Shown: positions 11,073 through 23,018, counted from the first letter of the stretch. The stretch: 64,000 nt of DNA from Pseudomonas sp. MTM4 (GCF_019355055.1 NZ_CP048411.1:1922001-1986000), one strand, 5' to 3'. Numbers and translations are program-made. Notes: generated by a model not told the origin, from the letters alone.

Positions 11073-11415
11073 ATGGCACTCCTGTTTTTCTTCAAATGTC
11101 TGCGGCATCACTCCGACGCAGATTCACAGGTAATATCGCAAGCGCCATGCCATCTTTTTGTTTTTTAAATCTCAATAAAATCAATAAGTTGAGAATTCAA
11201 GTAGCTGAACGCCACTAGCACACTGCATGTTCCACTCCAGCGAAGCGTGCAACTTGCAATAGCCGTTGATTCTTTCGCTGCTCGATAGGCTACAAACACG
11301 ACCTGACGCGACGACGAGCAACTAACGAAAGCAATGCGTTGCGTGGCCGGCTGGATGAATCGTCGCAAGCTCAGGTGCCAGCCCAAGAGACCGCTAGAAG
11401 AGATACCCCTGCCTG
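11073..11415. other. BON-gene upstream / pnp downstream gap, no gene
   Basis: AT-rich at 11150-11200 (T-rich run, then AATCTCAATAAAATC) and otherwise without a recognisable coding frame. It must hold the promoter for the minus-strand BON gene. I cannot fix its boxes with confidence and see no RNA gene. Confidence 0.4.
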
Positions 11416-11448
11416 AAAAAACGAACCCCGCCGTTTGGCGGGGTTCGT
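11416..11448 (-). terminator. terminator downstream of pnp
   Basis: ACGAACCCCGCC (11421-11432) pairs perfectly with GGCGGGGTTCGT (11437-11448) around GTTT. On the minus strand the stem is followed by a T run (plus-strand A's at 11416-11421), ending the rimP-to-pnp operon. Confidence 0.93.
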
Positions 11449-11490
11449 CTCAATCGAAAAGAACCTTAAGGGTCCTTTTATATCGCTGCG

Positions 11491-13596
11491 TTAGGCGCCC
11501 GAAGCTTTCGCCGCCGCCACGTCCTTGATCGACAGCTTGATGCGACCGCGGTTGTCCACGTCCAGCACCAGCACTTCGACTTCCTGACCTTCCTTGAGCA
11601 CGTCGGTGACTTTTTCGACACGCTGATCGCTCAGCATCGAAATGTGTACCAGACCGTCCTTGCCGGGGAGGATGTTGACGAAGGCGCCGAAGTCGACGAT
11701 GCGCTCGACCTTGCCGACGTAGATCTTGCCGACCTCAGCCTCGGCGGTGATGCCCAGTACACGTTGCTTGGCAGCCTCGGCCGCTTCCTTGGTTTCGCCA
11801 AAGATCTTGATCGAGCCATCATCTTCGATGTCGATCGAGGCCTTGGTTTCTTCGCAGATGCTGCGAATGGTGGCGCCACCCTTGCCGATCACGTCGCGGA
11901 TCTTGTCCTGATCGATCTTCATCGAAATCATGGTCGGTGCGTTGGCCGACAGCTCGGTACGCGACTGCGCGATGACCTGATTCATCTGGCCAAGGATGTT
12001 CAGACGCGCTTCCAGGGCCTGCTCCAGCGCCTGCTCCATGATCTCTTCGGTGATGCCCTGGATCTTGATGTCCATCTGCAGCGCGGTGACGCCCTTAGCG
12101 GTACCGGCAACTTTGAAGTCCATGTCGCCCAGGTGATCTTCGTCACCGAGAATGTCGGTCAGTACGGCGAACTTCTCGCCTTCCTTGACCAGGCCCATGG
12201 CGATACCGGCAACCGGTGCTTTCATCGGCACACCAGCGTCCATCAGTGCCAGCGAAGCACCACAGACCGACGCCATCGAGCTGGAGCCGTTGGACTCGGT
12301 GATTTCCGATACCACGCGGATGGTGTACGGGAATTCGTCAGCGCCCGGCAGCATGGCAGCTACACCACGACGGGCCAGGCGACCGTGACCAATCTCGCGA
12401 CGGCCGGTAGCGCCCATGCGGCCACATTCGCCGACCGAGTACGGCGGGAAGTTGTAGTGCAGCATGAAGGGGTCTTTCTTCTCGCCTTCCAGGGTGTCGA
12501 GCAGCTGCGCGTCACGGGCAGTTCCGAGGGTAGCCACCACCAGCGCCTGGGTTTCACCACGGGTGAAGAGTGCCGAGCCGTGGGTCTTGTCGAGCACGCC
12601 AACTTCAATGTTCAGGCCACGAACGGTGCGAGTGTCACGGCCATCGATACGCGGCTTGCCGTTGACGATGTTTTCGCGAACGGTGCGGTATTCGATCTCG
12701 CCGAAGGCTTCCTTCACTTCACCAGCGGACGGCTGGCCTTCTTCACCAGAGAACTTGGCAACGATCTGCTCGCGCAGCTCGCCCAGGCGCGCATAGCGAT
12801 CCTGCTTGATGATGATGGTATAGGCCTGGGAAATCGCCTCGCCGAACTCGCTGCGGATGGCATTGAGCAGCTCGGTGTTTTCAGCTTTCGGCTGCCAGTC
12901 CCAAGTTGGCTTGCCGGCTTCGTCTGCCAGCTCGGCAACGGCCTGGATCACAGCCTGGAATTCGTCATGGGCGAACAGTACCGCGCCCAGCATCTGGTCT
13001 TCGGTCAGCTCTTTAGCTTCGGATTCGACCATCAGAACGGCATCTTTGGTGCCGGCTACGACCATGTCCAGGCTGGAGGCCTTGAGCTGCTCGTAGGTCG
13101 GGTTCAGCAGGTAACCGGTTTCGGGATGGAAGGCAACGCGCGCGGCGCCGATGGGGCCATTGAACGGAATACCGGAGATGGCTAGCGCGGCGGAGGTACC
13201 GATCATCGCAGCGATGTCCGGATCGGTCTTCTTGCTGGTCGATACTACGGTGCAGATGACCTGCACTTCGTTCTGGAAGCCTTCCGGGAACAGCGGACGG
13301 ATCGGGCGATCGATCAGACGCGAAGTCAGGGTTTCTTTTTCCGAAGGACGTGCTTCGCGCTTGAAGAAGCCACCGGGGATCTTGCCGGCTGCGTAGGTTT
13401 TTTCCTGGTAGTGGACCGAGAGCGGGAAAAAGCCCTTGCTCGGGTCGGCCGTCTTGGCACCAACGACCGTGACCAGCACGGTTACGTCGTTATCAACGGT
13501 GACCAGCACGGCGCCGGATGCCTGACGGGCGATGCGGCCAGTCTCGAGGGTTACGGTCGACTGACCGAACTGAAATTTCTTGATTACCGGGTTCAC
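11491..13596 (-). CDS. pnp: polyribonucleotide nucleotidyltransferase
   Basis: 3'-5' phosphorolytic RNA exonuclease and degradosome partner. I use the GTG at 13596 ([12 protein letters not shown]) with AGAAGGAAAGCACC in front of it; the longer frame runs through the repeat upstream. That gives 701 residues. Order: first RNase PH domain (about 10-145), helical domain, second RNase PH domain (about 310-460, with [14 protein letters not shown]), KH domain with [12 protein letters not shown] (about 560-575), and the S1 domain (about 620-690). It is the last gene of the operon, downstream of rpsO as in E. coli, where RNase III and Pnp itself regulate this junction. Confidence 0.97.
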   Translation of the reverse strand: MNPVIKKFQFGQSTVTLETGRIARQASGAVLVTVDNDVTVLVTVVGAKTADPSKGFFPLSVHYQEKTYAAGKIPGGFFKREARPSEKETLTSRLIDRPIRPLFPEGFQNEVQVICTVVSTSKKTDPDIAAMIGTSAALAISGIPFNGPIGAARVAFHPETGYLLNPTYEQLKASSLDMVVAGTKDAVLMVESEAKELTEDQMLGAVLFAHDEFQAVIQAVAELADEAGKPTWDWQPKAENTELLNAIRSEFGEAISQAYTIIIKQDRYARLGELREQIVAKFSGEEGQPSAGEVKEAFGEIEYRTVRENIVNGKPRIDGRDTRTVRGLNIEVGVLDKTHGSALFTRGETQALVVATLGTARDAQLLDTLEGEKKDPFMLHYNFPPYSVGECGRMGATGRREIGHGRLARRGVAAMLPGADEFPYTIRVVSEITESNGSSSMASVCGASLALMDAGVPMKAPVAGIAMGLVKEGEKFAVLTDILGDEDHLGDMDFKVAGTAKGVTALQMDIKIQGITEEIMEQALEQALEARLNILGQMNQVIAQSRTELSANAPTMISMKIDQDKIRDVIGKGGATIRSICEETKASIDIEDDGSIKIFGETKEAAEAAKQRVLGITAEAEVGKIYVGKVERIVDFGAFVNILPGKDGLVHISMLSDQRVEKVTDVLKEGQEVEVLVLDVDNRGRIKLSIKDVAAAKASGA

Positions 13597-13675
13597 GGTG
13601 CTTTCCTTCTCTCTGTTGCCTTTGGGGGAAATTGGCGGGAGCGGCGGGAGTCGGACCCGATCTCTCCTGCAAAAG

Positions 13676-13765
13676 CCAAAAAGCTGGAAGCTCGAAGCCA
13701 GAAGCGGAGATTTCTCCAACTTACGACTTCAAGCTTCCAGCTCCAGGCTTCCAGCTCGCTACGTC
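13676..13765. repeat. AAGCTGGAAGC-type inverted repeat between rpsO and pnp
   Basis: The left half reads AAGCTGGAAGCTCGAAGCC and the right half GACTTCAAGCTTCCAGC followed by AGGCTTCCAGCTCG. The halves can fold back on each other. Similar elements lie at 15478-15557 and 33326-33406, always between genes. It may form an RNA stem in the rpsO-pnp transcript. Confidence 0.7.
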
Positions 13766-14035
13766 TTAACGACGCAGACCCAGACGACCGATCAGGGTGC
13801 TGTAACGAGTAGTGTCCTTGCCCTTCAGGTAGTCCAGCAGCTTACGGCGCTGGTTAACCATACGGATCAGACCACGACGCGAGTGGTGGTCTTTGCCGTT
13901 GGCCTTGAAGTGACCTTGCAGCTTGTTGATGTTGGCGGTCAGCAGGGCTACCTGCACTTCCGGAGAACCGGTGTCGCCTTCAGCTTGCTTGTACTCGTTA
14001 ACGATCTGGGCTTTTTCTTCAACGCTAAGTGCCAT
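13766..14035 (-). CDS. rpsO: 30S ribosomal protein S15
   Basis: The start at 14035 gives [15 protein letters not shown] and 89 residues, exactly family length; an in-frame extension upstream is not credible. Binds 16S rRNA early in small-subunit assembly. The [20 protein letters not shown] and the [21 protein letters not shown] block are diagnostic. It lies between truB and pnp in the canonical order. GGAG of the Shine-Dalgarno (GAGCCC context) is just upstream. S15 commonly represses its own translation through its leader; I did not resolve such a fold here. Confidence 0.97.
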   Translation of the reverse strand: MALSVEEKAQIVNEYKQAEGDTGSPEVQVALLTANINKLQGHFKANGKDHHSRRGLIRMVNQRRKLLDYLKGKDTTRYSTLIGRLGLRR

Positions 14036-14154
14036 GATGGGCTCCTTACAGTGAACAGGCCGGGACGCATCCCGTGTTTTAAAAGAGGGCTGACCGTGCC
14101 TGCCAACAGCCATCCTCGTGACGCAACACACCACCGAGGCGCATTGCGTATCGG

Positions 14155-15072
14155 TCATTCCGACCGAATCAGTCGACGCGGCGCAATGCGCCCGTCCTCA
14201 CTCACTTCACCGATGCCGATAAAGCGACCGTTATGATCCTGCACCCGCAGCATGCCAAATTTCGGCGCTTCCGGTGCCCGTACCGGCTGACCGTGCAGCC
14301 AATAAAAGGCGCTGTGCTCTGACAGCTGCAGCAGTGGCCAGTGTTCCAGCCCGCTATCGACCGGCTTGAGAAAGGCATCCACCGCCTCTGCCCCGCCTTC
14401 GGCATGGACCCGCTCGAGCTCTTCGAGACTGACGGTCTGGGTCAGATCGAAAGGTCCAGCCTGAGTCCGCCGCAGTTCGGCTACGTGTGCACCACAACCC
14501 AACTTCAGCCCGATATCTTCGACGAGCGTGCGGATATAAGTACCCTTGCTGCAAGCGACGGCCAAACGCGCCCTATCGTCTTCCAGCGAGAGCAAATCCA
14601 GGCGGGCAATGGTAACAGAACGCGGCTCGCGCTCCACTACCTCTCCGGCACGCGCCAGCTTGTACAGTGGCTGACCGTCACGCTTGAGTGCCGAATACAT
14701 CGGCGGCACCTGCTGCAGGTCACCGCGAAACTCCGGTAGAAGCGCCTCGATCTGCGCTGCGCTGACGGCGACAGGCTTGCGCTCGATCACCTCTCCCTCG
14801 GCATCAGCCGTGGTGGTGGTCACGCCGAGCTGGGCAACGGTCTCGTAGCCCTTGTCGGCATCGAGTAGATACTGGGAAAACTTGGTGGCTTCGCCAAAAC
14901 ACAACGGCAGCACGCCGGTCGCCAGCGGATCCAGACTCCCTGTATGCCCCGCCTTTTCGGCGTTGAGCAACCAGCGAACCTTCTGCAACGCCGCGTTAGA
15001 CGTGAATCCACGAGGCTTATCGAGAAGAATGATGCCGCTAACTGCGCGGCGAACACGTTTTACCTGGGCCAC
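14155..15072 (-). CDS. truB: tRNA pseudouridine(55) synthase
   Basis: Makes pseudouridine 55 in the T loop of tRNAs. The catalytic Asp48 is in [43 protein letters not shown] and [15 protein letters not shown] are further family motifs. At 305 residues it has the C-terminal PUA-type extension. It starts three bases after the end of rbfA and ends about 120 bases before rpsO, within the same operon. Confidence 0.97.
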   Translation of the reverse strand: MAQVKRVRRAVSGIILLDKPRGFTSNAALQKVRWLLNAEKAGHTGSLDPLATGVLPLCFGEATKFSQYLLDADKGYETVAQLGVTTTTADAEGEVIERKPVAVSAAQIEALLPEFRGDLQQVPPMYSALKRDGQPLYKLARAGEVVEREPRSVTIARLDLLSLEDDRARLAVACSKGTYIRTLVEDIGLKLGCGAHVAELRRTQAGPFDLTQTVSLEELERVHAEGGAEAVDAFLKPVDSGLEHWPLLQLSEHSAFYWLHGQPVRAPEAPKFGMLRVQDHNGRFIGIGEVSEDGRIAPRRLIRSE

Positions 15073-15075
15073 GCG

Positions 15076-15465
15076 TTACTCTCCAACATCATCGCTGTGT
15101 TTGCGGTCTTCCGCGACAGCACGCTCGATCAGCGAGGCCAGCTCGACACCGCGACGGACGCTGGCGTCGTAGTTGAAGTGCAACTGCGGCACCGTGCGCA
15201 ACTTCATCGCCTTGCCCAGCTGCATACGCAGAAATCCACTCGCTTCGTTGAGAATCCGAAGGCTGGATTTGACGGCGTCTTCATCGTCATCCTTGCCCAT
15301 GACGGTGATGAATATCTTGGCATGGGACAGGTCACGACTGACCTCGACCCCGGTAATGGTTACCAAACCCAAACGCGGGTCCTTGACTTCACGCTGAATC
15401 AGCTGTGCCAGCTCGCGCTGCATCTGGTCGCCGATACGCTGGGTACGACTGTAATCTTTTGCCAT
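15076..15465 (-). CDS. rbfA: 30S ribosome-binding factor A
   Basis: Cold-shock-linked assembly factor that binds the 5' region of 16S rRNA in immature 30S subunits. The 129 residues show the KH-like RbfA fold: [43 protein letters not shown] and [14 protein letters not shown]. It sits between infB and truB, and a noncoding repeat separates it from infB. Confidence 0.97.
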   Translation of the reverse strand: MAKDYSRTQRIGDQMQRELAQLIQREVKDPRLGLVTITGVEVSRDLSHAKIFITVMGKDDDEDAVKSSLRILNEASGFLRMQLGKAMKLRTVPQLHFNYDASVRRGVELASLIERAVAEDRKHSDDVGE

Positions 15466-15477
15466 CTTTCATACCTT

Positions 15478-15557
15478 CTTAAAAGCCGAAAGCTGGAAGC
15501 CCAAAGCCGGAAGCTGCACGAGCGGCTTCCGGCTTCTGACTTCCAGCTTCAAGCTAG
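15478..15557. repeat. AAGCTGGAAGC-type inverted repeat between infB and rbfA
   Basis: AAAGCTGGAAGCCCAAAGCC on the left and CTTCCGGCTTCTGACTTCC followed by AGCTTCAAGC on the right form an imperfect fold-back. Same family as 13676-13765 and 33326-33406, here in the short gap of a co-transcribed pair. Confidence 0.7.
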
Positions 15558-15565
15558 CGTTTTGC

Positions 15566-18052
15566 TTAGAGCGAACGCGCCACTTCGACCTTCTCGAACA
15601 CTTCGATCTTGTCACCAGCCTTGACGTCGTTGTAGCTCTTGACCCCGATACCGCACTCCATACCGGCGCGCACTTCGGCGACGTCATCCTTGAAGCGACG
15701 CAGGGATTCCAGCTCGCCTTCGAAGATGACCACGTCGTCGCGCAGAACGCGGATCGGACGATTGCGGTGGACCATGCCTTCGATGACCATGCAGCCTGCG
15801 ACGGCGCCAAACTTCGGCGAACGGAATACATCGCGAACTTCAGCGATGCCGAGGATGTTCTCCCGAACGTCACTGCCAAGCATGCCGGTCAGGGCTTTCT
15901 TGACGTCTTCGATGATGTCGTAGATCACGTTGTAGTAACGCAGATCCAGACCTTCCTGCTCGACGATCTTGCGGGCACCGGCATCAGCGCGAACGTTGAA
16001 ACCGAACAATACGGCATTGGAAGCCAGGGCCAGGTTGGCGTCGCTTTCGGTGATACCACCGACACCGCCACCGATCACGCGAACCTGCACTTCGTCGTTG
16101 CCCAGACCGCTGAGCGATCCTTGCAGCGCTTCGAGTGAGCCACGTACGTCGGACTTGAGGACGATGTTGAGCGTCTTCTTCTCTTCCTGCCCCATGTTCT
16201 CGAAGATGTTTTCCAGCTTGCCGGCGTGAGCGCGAGCCAGTTTCACTTCGCGGAACTTGCCCTGACGGAACAGGGCCACTTCACGTGCCTTCTTCTCGTC
16301 TGCCAGCACGCTGAGCTCGTCACCTGCGTCTGGCGTACCGTCGAGACCAAGAATCTCGACCGGAATCGACGGGCCGGCTTCCTTGATCGGCTTACCATTC
16401 TCGTCGAGCATGGCGCGAATACGACCGAAGTTCGAGCCAACCAGCGCCATGTCACCCTGACGCAGCGTGCCGTCCTGTACTAGAACCGTAGCGACCGGGC
16501 CACGTCCTTTGTCCAGACGCGATTCGACCACAACGCCACGCCCCGGAGCGGACGGAGTTGCCGTCAGTTCGAGAATCTCGGCCTGTAGCAGAACGGCCTC
16601 GAGCAGGTCGTCGACGCCGGTACCCATCTTGGCGGAAACCGACACGAATGGCGTATCACCGCCCCACTCTTCGGAAGTCACTTCATGAACGGACAACTCG
16701 CTACGGATCCGATCAAGGTCGGCACCCGGCTTGTCGATCTTGTTCACAGCCACAACCAGCGGAACACCCGCGGCCTTGGCATGCTGAATCGCTTCGATCG
16801 TCTGCGGCATCACGCCGTCATCGGCAGCGACCACGAGGATGACGATGTCTGTCGCCTGCGCACCACGAGCACGCATCGCGGTAAACGCAGCGTGACCGGG
16901 CGTATCGAGGAAGGTGACCATGCCACGCTCGGTTTCCACGTGATAGGCACCGATGTGCTGAGTGATGCCACCCGCCTCACCAGCCGCTACCTTGGCGCGA
17001 CGAATATAATCGAGCAACGAGGTTTTACCATGGTCGACGTGGCCCATTACGGTCACGACCGGCGCACGGGTGATCGCTTCGCCTTCGAATTTCAACAGTT
17101 CAGCCAATTGCTCTTCCAGGGCGTTGTCGCTGACCAGCTTGACCTTGTGGCCCAACTCCTCGGCGATCAGCTGAGCAGTTTCCTGATCCAGCACCTGGTT
17201 GATGGTTACCGGGCTGCCCATCTTGAACATGAACTTGATGACTTCAGCCGCCTTGACCGACATCTGCTGTGCCAGATCACCGACAGTGATGGTCTCGCCA
17301 ATGGCGACTTCACGAACGATCGGGCCAGTCGGGCTCTGGAAACCATGCGCGTTGCGCTTCTTCAGCTTCGACTTGCCGCGACCACCGCGACGGAAGCCGT
17401 CCGCATCGTCTTCGCCGCTACGGACGGTACGCGACAGTGGCGCTTTGGCCTTCAGCGAAGGACGATGCTGCGCCTGTTTACGATCACGACGCTCATCATC
17501 GTCGCTCCGGGCCTTGTCTGTGCGACGCGGCTCATCCTTCTTGCGCTCTTCGACCGGGACGGCCGGAGCGGGCTCAGGAGTAACTGCCGCAACCGGTGCC
17601 TCGACTGGTGCAGAAACTGCTGCTTGCGCCGCTGCTTCCGCTTGGAGGCGAGCCTCTTCCTCGGCGCGCAGGCGCTCTTCCTCGGCAGCCTTCTGACGAG
17701 TCGCCTCTTCAGCGGCACGCTGCTCTTCCAGCTCGCGCTGCTTCTCGGCCTCGATTTCGTCGGCGCTACGCTTGACGAAGGTTTTCTTCTTGCGAACTTC
17801 AACGCTGATGGTTTTGCTACCACCCACTTTCAGTTTGGTGGTGGTCTTGCGCTGCAACGTAATCTTGCGCGGCTCATCCACCTTGGCGCCGTGGCTGCTC
17901 TTTAAGTGCGCCAACAGCGCTTGCTTTTCGTTATCGGTCACTACTTGCTCGGCGCTGGTGTGCGACAGTCCTGCCTCACGCATCTGCTGCAGCAGTCGCT
18001 CGACCGGTGTGTCGACCACTTGGGCCAGTTCTTTCACCGTGACTTGCGTCAT
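15566..18052 (-). CDS. infB: translation initiation factor IF-2
   Basis: GTPase that places initiator tRNA in the P site. The 828 residues are normal for pseudomonads. Order: N-terminal IF2_N fold ([23 protein letters not shown]), a long charged and Ala/Glu-rich linker (about 90-250) with a basic stretch, a second IF2_N-like part, then the G domain: [16 protein letters not shown] (G1), [11 protein letters not shown] (G3), NKIDKP (G4). Domains II-IV follow, including the fMet-tRNA-binding C-terminus. Internal start sites giving short isoforms, known in E. coli, were not assessed. Confidence 0.97.
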   Translation of the reverse strand: MTQVTVKELAQVVDTPVERLLQQMREAGLSHTSAEQVVTDNEKQALLAHLKSSHGAKVDEPRKITLQRKTTTKLKVGGSKTISVEVRKKKTFVKRSADEIEAEKQRELEEQRAAEEATRQKAAEEERLRAEEEARLQAEAAAQAAVSAPVEAPVAAVTPEPAPAVPVEERKKDEPRRTDKARSDDDERRDRKQAQHRPSLKAKAPLSRTVRSGEDDADGFRRGGRGKSKLKKRNAHGFQSPTGPIVREVAIGETITVGDLAQQMSVKAAEVIKFMFKMGSPVTINQVLDQETAQLIAEELGHKVKLVSDNALEEQLAELLKFEGEAITRAPVVTVMGHVDHGKTSLLDYIRRAKVAAGEAGGITQHIGAYHVETERGMVTFLDTPGHAAFTAMRARGAQATDIVILVVAADDGVMPQTIEAIQHAKAAGVPLVVAVNKIDKPGADLDRIRSELSVHEVTSEEWGGDTPFVSVSAKMGTGVDDLLEAVLLQAEILELTATPSAPGRGVVVESRLDKGRGPVATVLVQDGTLRQGDMALVGSNFGRIRAMLDENGKPIKEAGPSIPVEILGLDGTPDAGDELSVLADEKKAREVALFRQGKFREVKLARAHAGKLENIFENMGQEEKKTLNIVLKSDVRGSLEALQGSLSGLGNDEVQVRVIGGGVGGITESDANLALASNAVLFGFNVRADAGARKIVEQEGLDLRYYNVIYDIIEDVKKALTGMLGSDVRENILGIAEVRDVFRSPKFGAVAGCMVIEGMVHRNRPIRVLRDDVVIFEGELESLRRFKDDVAEVRAGMECGIGVKSYNDVKAGDKIEVFEKVEVARSL

Positions 18053-18081
18053 GCATCTCTCTCCTCAGGCCGCTAAATTAC

Positions 18082-19563
18082 TTACTCGAACCAATGGGCT
18101 CGGGCGGCCATGATCAGCTTGCCGGCACGTTCTTGATCTATGCCGTCTATGTCGAGCAGGTCGTCAATCGACTGCTCGGCCAGGTCTTCGCGGGTGATGA
18201 CACCCCGCATTGCCAACTCGACCGCCAGTTCCTTGTCCATGCCGTCCAGCTCGAGCAAATCCTCGGCCGGCTGGGCATCTGCCAGTTTTTCTTCCGTTGC
18301 GATCGCCTTGGTCAGCAAACGATCCTTGGCACGGGTTCGCAGCTCATTGACGATCTCTTCGTCGAAGCCTTCGATGCCGAGCATTTCCTCCATTGGGACG
18401 TAGGCAACCTCTTCGAGCGAAGTGAAGCCCTCTTCGACCAGTACCTGCGCGAGTTCCTCATCGACATCCAGCTCTTCGATGAAATTGCGCAGAATATCGC
18501 CAGTTTCAGCCTGCTGCTTGTCCTGGATATCCGCCTCGGTCATCACGTTCAGCGTCCAGCTGGTCAGCTGACTGGCGAGGCGCACGTTCTGACCACCGCG
18601 ACCGATGGCTTGAGCCAAATTGTCCTCACCGACGGCGATATCCATGGCGTGGGCATCTTCATCGACGATGATGGCAGCGACTTCCGCTGGCGCCATCGCG
18701 TTGATAACGAACTGGGCAGGATTCTCGTCCCAGAGCACGATATCGACGCGCTCGCCACCGATTTCGCCGGATACAGCCTGTACGCGCGAACCACGCATGC
18801 CGATACAAGCGCCTTGCGGATCGATACGCTTGTCCTTGGAGCGAACGGCAATCTTGGCGCGCGAGCCTGGATCACGCGAAGCGCCCATCACTTCGATCAG
18901 ACCTTCTGCGATTTCCGGCACTTCGATACGGAACAGTTCAATCAGCATCTGCGGCGCGGTGCGGGACAGAATGAGCTGCGGGCCGCGGTTTTCGGTACGG
19001 ATTTCCTTGAGCAGCGCGCGAACGCGAGCGCCAACCCGGAAGGTTTCGCGAGCGATGATATCTTCGCGGGCCAACAACGCTTCGGCATTGTTGCCCAAGT
19101 CGACGATGACGCTGTCACGGGTAACCTTCTTCACCGTGCCGGAGATGATCTCGCCCAGGCGATCACGATAAGCCTCGACCACCTGTGCGCGCTCGGCTTC
19201 TCGTACCTTCTGCACGATGACCTGTTTGGCTGTCTGCGCAGCAATGCGGCCGAACTCAATCGACTCGATCTTCTCTTCCAGAACGTCACCGAGCTTGGCG
19301 TCGGCTTCACGCGCCTGCTGCATATCGACAGTCACCTGATGCGCCGGATCGTCGAAATCCTCTTCTTCGACCACCGTCCAGCGGCGGAAGGTCTCGTAAC
19401 TACCGTTCTGCCGATTGATCTCAACCCTTAGGTCCACCTCGTCTTCGAAGCGCTTCTTGGTAGCCGTGGCCAGAGCCAGCTCCAATGCCTCGAAAATCAC
19501 ACCGGCCGGTACGCCTTTTTCATTGGATACCGACTCCACAACCAGCAGTACTTCTTTGCTCAT
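18082..19563 (-). CDS. nusA: transcription termination/antitermination factor NusA
   Basis: RNA-polymerase-associated factor controlling pausing, termination and antitermination. I start at 19563 ([17 protein letters not shown]); seven extra in-frame residues upstream do not belong to the family. The 493 residues comprise the N-terminal polymerase-binding domain, S1 (about 130-200, [23 protein letters not shown]), tandem KH domains (about 230-345, [22 protein letters not shown] and [12 protein letters not shown]) and two acidic C-terminal repeats, the gamma-proteobacterial form. It follows rimP in the order used for NusA self-regulation in E. coli. Confidence 0.97.
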   Translation of the reverse strand: MSKEVLLVVESVSNEKGVPAGVIFEALELALATATKKRFEDEVDLRVEINRQNGSYETFRRWTVVEEEDFDDPAHQVTVDMQQAREADAKLGDVLEEKIESIEFGRIAAQTAKQVIVQKVREAERAQVVEAYRDRLGEIISGTVKKVTRDSVIVDLGNNAEALLAREDIIARETFRVGARVRALLKEIRTENRGPQLILSRTAPQMLIELFRIEVPEIAEGLIEVMGASRDPGSRAKIAVRSKDKRIDPQGACIGMRGSRVQAVSGEIGGERVDIVLWDENPAQFVINAMAPAEVAAIIVDEDAHAMDIAVGEDNLAQAIGRGGQNVRLASQLTSWTLNVMTEADIQDKQQAETGDILRNFIEELDVDEELAQVLVEEGFTSLEEVAYVPMEEMLGIEGFDEEIVNELRTRAKDRLLTKAIATEEKLADAQPAEDLLELDGMDKELAVELAMRGVITREDLAEQSIDDLLDIDGIDQERAGKLIMAARAHWFE

Positions 19564-19611
19564 CGTACGCCTCGCCTTTCGCAATCCATTGGGGTCCGCG
19601 GGATCCGCGAT

Positions 19612-20070
19612 TCACTCAAAACGGGGAATTATGTTGGTCTTGTCGATCATATCGATCGGCAACAGATACTCGTGATCATCTACCAGCACTACCACGTCCT
19701 GCTCTTCAACCCCGCGGAGAAGACCCTGGAAATTGCGCCGGCCCTCGAAGGGCGAGCGCAGCTTTATTTTGACCTGTTCGCCTACGTGCGCCGAGTACTG
19801 TTCAAGTGTGAACAACGGTCGATCCATACCAGGCGAGGACACTTCAAGCGTGTAATCGGAACTGATCGGATCCTCGACGTCGAGAATACCGCTCAGCTGG
19901 CGGCTGACCTTCTCGCAGTCATCGACAAGAATCCCATTGGAGTGATCGATATAGACCCTCAACAAGGAATGCCGACCCTGCGAAATGAACTCGATGCCCC
20001 AGCATTGATAGCCGAGCGCCTCGACCACCGGGGCCAACAAGGCCTGCAACTGTTCTAGCTTGCTCGACAT
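19612..20070 (-). CDS. rimP: ribosome maturation factor RimP
   Basis: 30S subunit assembly factor. The 152 residues show the two-domain fold: [45 protein letters not shown] and [14 protein letters not shown], then an SH3-like C-terminal half. It is the first protein gene of the operon, preceded by the initiator tRNA and two hairpin terminators. nusA starts 48 bases after the stop. Confidence 0.96.
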   Translation of the reverse strand: MSSKLEQLQALLAPVVEALGYQCWGIEFISQGRHSLLRVYIDHSNGILVDDCEKVSRQLSGILDVEDPISSDYTLEVSSPGMDRPLFTLEQYSAHVGEQVKIKLRSPFEGRRNFQGLLRGVEEQDVVVLVDDHEYLLPIDMIDKTNIIPRFE

Positions 20071-20099
20071 CGAAGTCCCTCGCGCATGCTGTACAAATG

Positions 20100-20120
20100 A
20101 AAAATGGGCGAAACGCCCAT
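20100..20120 (-). terminator. terminator or attenuator just upstream of rimP
   Basis: On the minus strand ATGGGCG-TTT-CGCCCAT is followed by TTTTTC (plus-strand A5 at 20100-20104). It ends only 29 bases before the rimP start codon, so transcripts from the tRNA side must read through it to express the operon. Confidence 0.8.
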
Positions 20121-20164
20121 CCCTTATGATCGCCTGTAGATGCCGGCGATCTGGCTTGAAGCTA

Positions 20165-20190
20165 ATAAAAAGCCCCTCGACAGGGGCTTC
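20165..20190 (-). terminator. terminator downstream of tRNA-fMet
   Basis: AAGCCCCT (20170-20177) pairs with AGGGGCTT (20182-20189) over CGAC. The minus-strand T run corresponds to the plus-strand A's at 20167-20171. It lies 9 bases after the CCA end of the tRNA. Confidence 0.85.
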
Positions 20191-20198
20191 TCATTAAC

Positions 20199-20275
<77 letters not shown>

Positions 20276-20337
20276 TCAAACTGGGCACGAATTATACGAC
20301 CGCATACAAAACAGGTCAACCCAAACACCTGAAAACA

Positions 20338-20358
20338 AGAAAGCCCGCATCTGCGGGC
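20338..20358 (-). terminator. hairpin downstream of tRNA-Leu
   Basis: GCCCGCA (20343-20349) and TGCGGGC (20352-20358) form a perfect stem with a two-base spacer. On the minus strand CTTTCTTGTTTT follows, a usable but broken T run. Confidence 0.7.
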
Positions 20359-20367
20359 CTGCTTGTT

Positions 20368-20453
20368 TGGTACCGAGGAGGGGACTCGAACCCCTACAGC
20401 CTATGGCCACTACCACCTCAAGGTAGCGTGTCTACCAATTCCACCACCTCGGC
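20368..20453 (-). tRNA. tRNA-Leu (GAG)
   Basis: The minus strand reads GCCGAGGTGGTGGAATTGG at the 5' end and closes with the paired acceptor arm and an encoded CCA, 86 bases. The loop TTGAGGT between CTACC and GGTAG gives anticodon GAG. A long variable arm, as expected for a class II leucine tRNA, is present. It lies between secG and the initiator tRNA. Confidence 0.95.
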
Positions 20454-20460
20454 AAAAACC

Positions 20461-20844
20461 TTACTGCTGCTCCTGAATCTGAGGCACATCATCTGCGCTA
20501 GGCGCGGACGGAGCAGATTCCAAGACCGGAACATCTTCAACCACTGGCTTGCTGACTGGAACTTCCAGCACCGCCGGATCCGGCAAACCTGCCTGCGACA
20601 TCTGATCGGCCTGCTGCGTTGCAAAGAACGCCAACCCCAGACTCGTCACGAAAAAAACGCCGGCGAGTATAGCAGTAAAACGACTTAGAAAGGTAGAGGA
20701 ACCTTGACTCCCGAAAACAGTTGCCGAAGCACCCGAACCGAAAGACGCACCAGCGTCCGCCCCCTTGCCCTGCTGCAGCAACACCAGCACAACCACACCA
20801 ATGGCAACCAGCAGATGCACCACAATCACAACAGTCTGCAACAT
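20461..20844 (-). CDS. secG: protein-export membrane protein SecG
   Basis: Small SecYEG translocon subunit. I start at 20844 ([25 protein letters not shown]), giving 127 residues. Two membrane helices are visible (about 3-22 and 52-72), joined by the conserved [22 protein letters not shown] loop. The C-terminal 45 residues are rich in Pro, Glu and Ala, a common variable tail. The start codon lies four bases after the tpiA stop and tRNA-Leu follows immediately. Confidence 0.95.
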   Translation of the reverse strand: MLQTVVIVVHLLVAIGVVVLVLLQQGKGADAGASFGSGASATVFGSQGSSTFLSRFTAILAGVFFVTSLGLAFFATQQADQMSQAGLPDPAVLEVPVSKPVVEDVPVLESAPSAPSADDVPQIQEQQ

Positions 20845-20848
20845 CTGA

Positions 20849-21604
20849 TCAGTTCCCTGCGGCACGACAGATCGCGCCGAAATCATTCGATTTCAGAGAG
20901 GCACCACCTATAAGCCCCCCATCAATATCCGCCATCTCGAAAAGCTCGAAAGCGTTCTCCGCCTTCACACTGCCGCCATAGAGAAGACGCACGCCATCAG
21001 CGATACGTTGATCCTCCAGCGCCAGCTGCCCTCGAATGGCCGCATGCACTTCCTGAGCCTGCTGCGGAGTCGCCGTGAGCCCGGAACCTATCGCCCACAC
21101 CGGCTCATATGCCACAACTGCTCGCTCGAAAGCAGAGATACCGGCATCAGTTATTATTCGAGCCAACTGACGCCCTACCACTTCTAACGTCTGTCCGGCC
21201 TGACGCTGTTCAAGCGTCTCTCCCAGACAAAGCACCGGAGTCATCCCACACTCCAATGCCGCTGCGAATTTTCTACTTACCACATCGTCGCTCTCGCCCA
21301 TTATCAGGCGTCGCTCAGAATGGCCAACCAGCACCCACTTGCATCCCACATCAGCCAACTGCGATGCGGATTCCTCACCGGTAAAGGCACCGAAGCCAGC
21401 CTGCGCTGCGCAATCCTGGGCACCTACCGCGATCGCCTTGCCATCCAGATCGATAACTACCTGCGCCAAATGCAGACAGCTTGGAAATACCACTACTTCT
21501 ACTTCGGCAGGCATATCCTGCTGACGAAGCGCATCGATCAGCTCTGCGACGCTGGCGCGGGTACCGTTCATCTTCCAGTTACCAGCTACCAGTGGGCGAC
21601 GCAT
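20849..21604 (-). CDS. tpiA: triose-phosphate isomerase
   Basis: Interconverts dihydroxyacetone phosphate and glyceraldehyde-3-phosphate. The catalytic residues are present: Lys11 in AGNWKMNG, His95 in VLVGHSERR and Glu167 in [20 protein letters not shown] binds phosphate. The length of 251 is standard. It follows glmM by 66 bases and precedes secG by four. Confidence 0.98.
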   Translation of the reverse strand: MRRPLVAGNWKMNGTRASVAELIDALRQQDMPAEVEVVVFPSCLHLAQVVIDLDGKAIAVGAQDCAAQAGFGAFTGEESASQLADVGCKWVLVGHSERRLIMGESDDVVSRKFAAALECGMTPVLCLGETLEQRQAGQTLEVVGRQLARIITDAGISAFERAVVAYEPVWAIGSGLTATPQQAQEVHAAIRGQLALEDQRIADGVRLLYGGSVKAENAFELFEMADIDGGLIGGASLKSNDFGAICRAAGN

Positions 21605-21670
21605 GCTTTACCTCGTCGGTCAAAGTGGGCGCAGATGGTACTCAACGGCAACACACCTGGCAAGCGGGAA

Positions 21671-23008
21671 TCATGCACAAACTTCAGCAACCACTTTGGC
21701 TAGCTCCTCGGCGTAGTTGCGAACCTGTTTTTCGTCGTCGCCTTCGACCATCACGCGCACCAAAGGCTCGGTCCCGGATTTGCGCAACAATACACGCCCC
21801 CGACCAGCCATTCGCTCGGTGACACTGTCACAGACGGCCTGAACCTGGGGGTGCGAGATCGGATCTCGATCACCTGCGAAACGCACGTTAATCAGGACCT
21901 GCGGACACTTGTTCCAGGCCAGCCGCTCTTGCGCCAGATTTTGCCCGCGCCTCCTCAGAGCAAGCACGACCTGAAGCGCTGCGATGATGGCATCTCCGGT
22001 GGACACATGCTGCGCGCAGACAATGTGCCCTGAGTTTTCCCCGCCGAGCACCCAGTTACGCTCTAGCATTTCCGCCATTACATAACGGTCGCCAACCTTC
22101 GCTCGTACGAAGGGAATGTCGCGCGTCTTCAGTGCTAGCTCGAGGCCCAGGTTACTCATCAGGGTGCCAACAACCCCGCCCGCCAGGCACTCGCGCTCTT
22201 GCAAGTCGGTGGCGATGATGTAGAGCAACTCGTCCCCATCCACCTGCGCACCAGTGTGGTCGACCATCATCACTCGGTCGCCGTCACCATCGAAGGCGAT
22301 ACCGAGATCCGCGCCGTGCTCGACCACAGCTTTCTGCAATTGTGCGATGTGAGTCGATCCAACGTCGGCGTTGATATTCAGCCCGTCGGGCTGGGCAGCG
22401 ATCACCACCACTTCCGATCCAAGCTCACGAAAGACGCTAGGAGCCACCTTGTAGGTCGCGCCGTGGGCGCAATCGAGCACGATCTTCATGCCGGAGAAGT
22501 CGGTACTGGTGGGAACGCTGCTCTTGCAGAACTCGATGTAGCGACCAGCAGCATCGTTGATGCGCGATGCTTTGCCGAGCTGAGCGGACTCCACGACTGT
22601 CATTGGCGTATCGAGCAACTCTTCTATCATCAACTCAACCTCATCCGGCAACTTGGTACCCCGTCCAGAGAAGAACTTGATGCCGTTGTCGTGGTGAGGA
22701 TTGTGCGAGGCGCTAATCACGATACCCGCGTCAGCGTGGAAGGTACGAGTCAGATAAGCGACCGCGGGTGTCGGCATTGGACCGAGCAGCAGCACGTCGG
22801 CACCTGCCGCGGAAAGCCCGGCCTGCAACGCCGATTCGAACATGTATCCAGATATGCGGGTGTCCTTGCCAATCAGGATGCGGCACTTGCCTTGCTTGCG
22901 AAACGCCATCCCGGCCGCCCACCCCAGCCTGAGCATAAAGTCCGGGGTGATTGGAAATTGCCCCACATGGCCGCGTATGCCGTCAGTTCCAAAATACTTT
23001 CTAGCCAT
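21671..23008 (-). CDS. glmM: phosphoglucosamine mutase
   Basis: Converts glucosamine-6-phosphate to glucosamine-1-phosphate for peptidoglycan and LPS. I start at 23008 ([13 protein letters not shown]), giving 445 residues; an extended frame reaches into folP and is rejected. The phosphorylated serine is Ser101 in [16 protein letters not shown]. The metal loop [12 protein letters not shown], the GGENSGHI sugar-binding loop and the [15 protein letters not shown] phosphate-binding loop are all intact. The folP-glmM pair is conserved in gamma-proteobacteria. Confidence 0.97.
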   Translation of the reverse strand: MARKYFGTDGIRGHVGQFPITPDFMLRLGWAAGMAFRKQGKCRILIGKDTRISGYMFESALQAGLSAAGADVLLLGPMPTPAVAYLTRTFHADAGIVISASHNPHHDNGIKFFSGRGTKLPDEVELMIEELLDTPMTVVESAQLGKASRINDAAGRYIEFCKSSVPTSTDFSGMKIVLDCAHGATYKVAPSVFRELGSEVVVIAAQPDGLNINADVGSTHIAQLQKAVVEHGADLGIAFDGDGDRVMMVDHTGAQVDGDELLYIIATDLQERECLAGGVVGTLMSNLGLELALKTRDIPFVRAKVGDRYVMAEMLERNWVLGGENSGHIVCAQHVSTGDAIIAALQVVLALRRRGQNLAQERLAWNKCPQVLINVRFAGDRDPISHPQVQAVCDSVTERMAGRGRVLLRKSGTEPLVRVMVEGDDEKQVRNYAEELAKVVAEVCA

Positions 23009-23018
23009 GACTAAATTC

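Noticed and set aside
11644..13185. 513-codon open frame antisense to pnp
   Set aside because: Complete overlap with a well-supported PNPase gene; composition is the mirror of its codons and no family is recognised.
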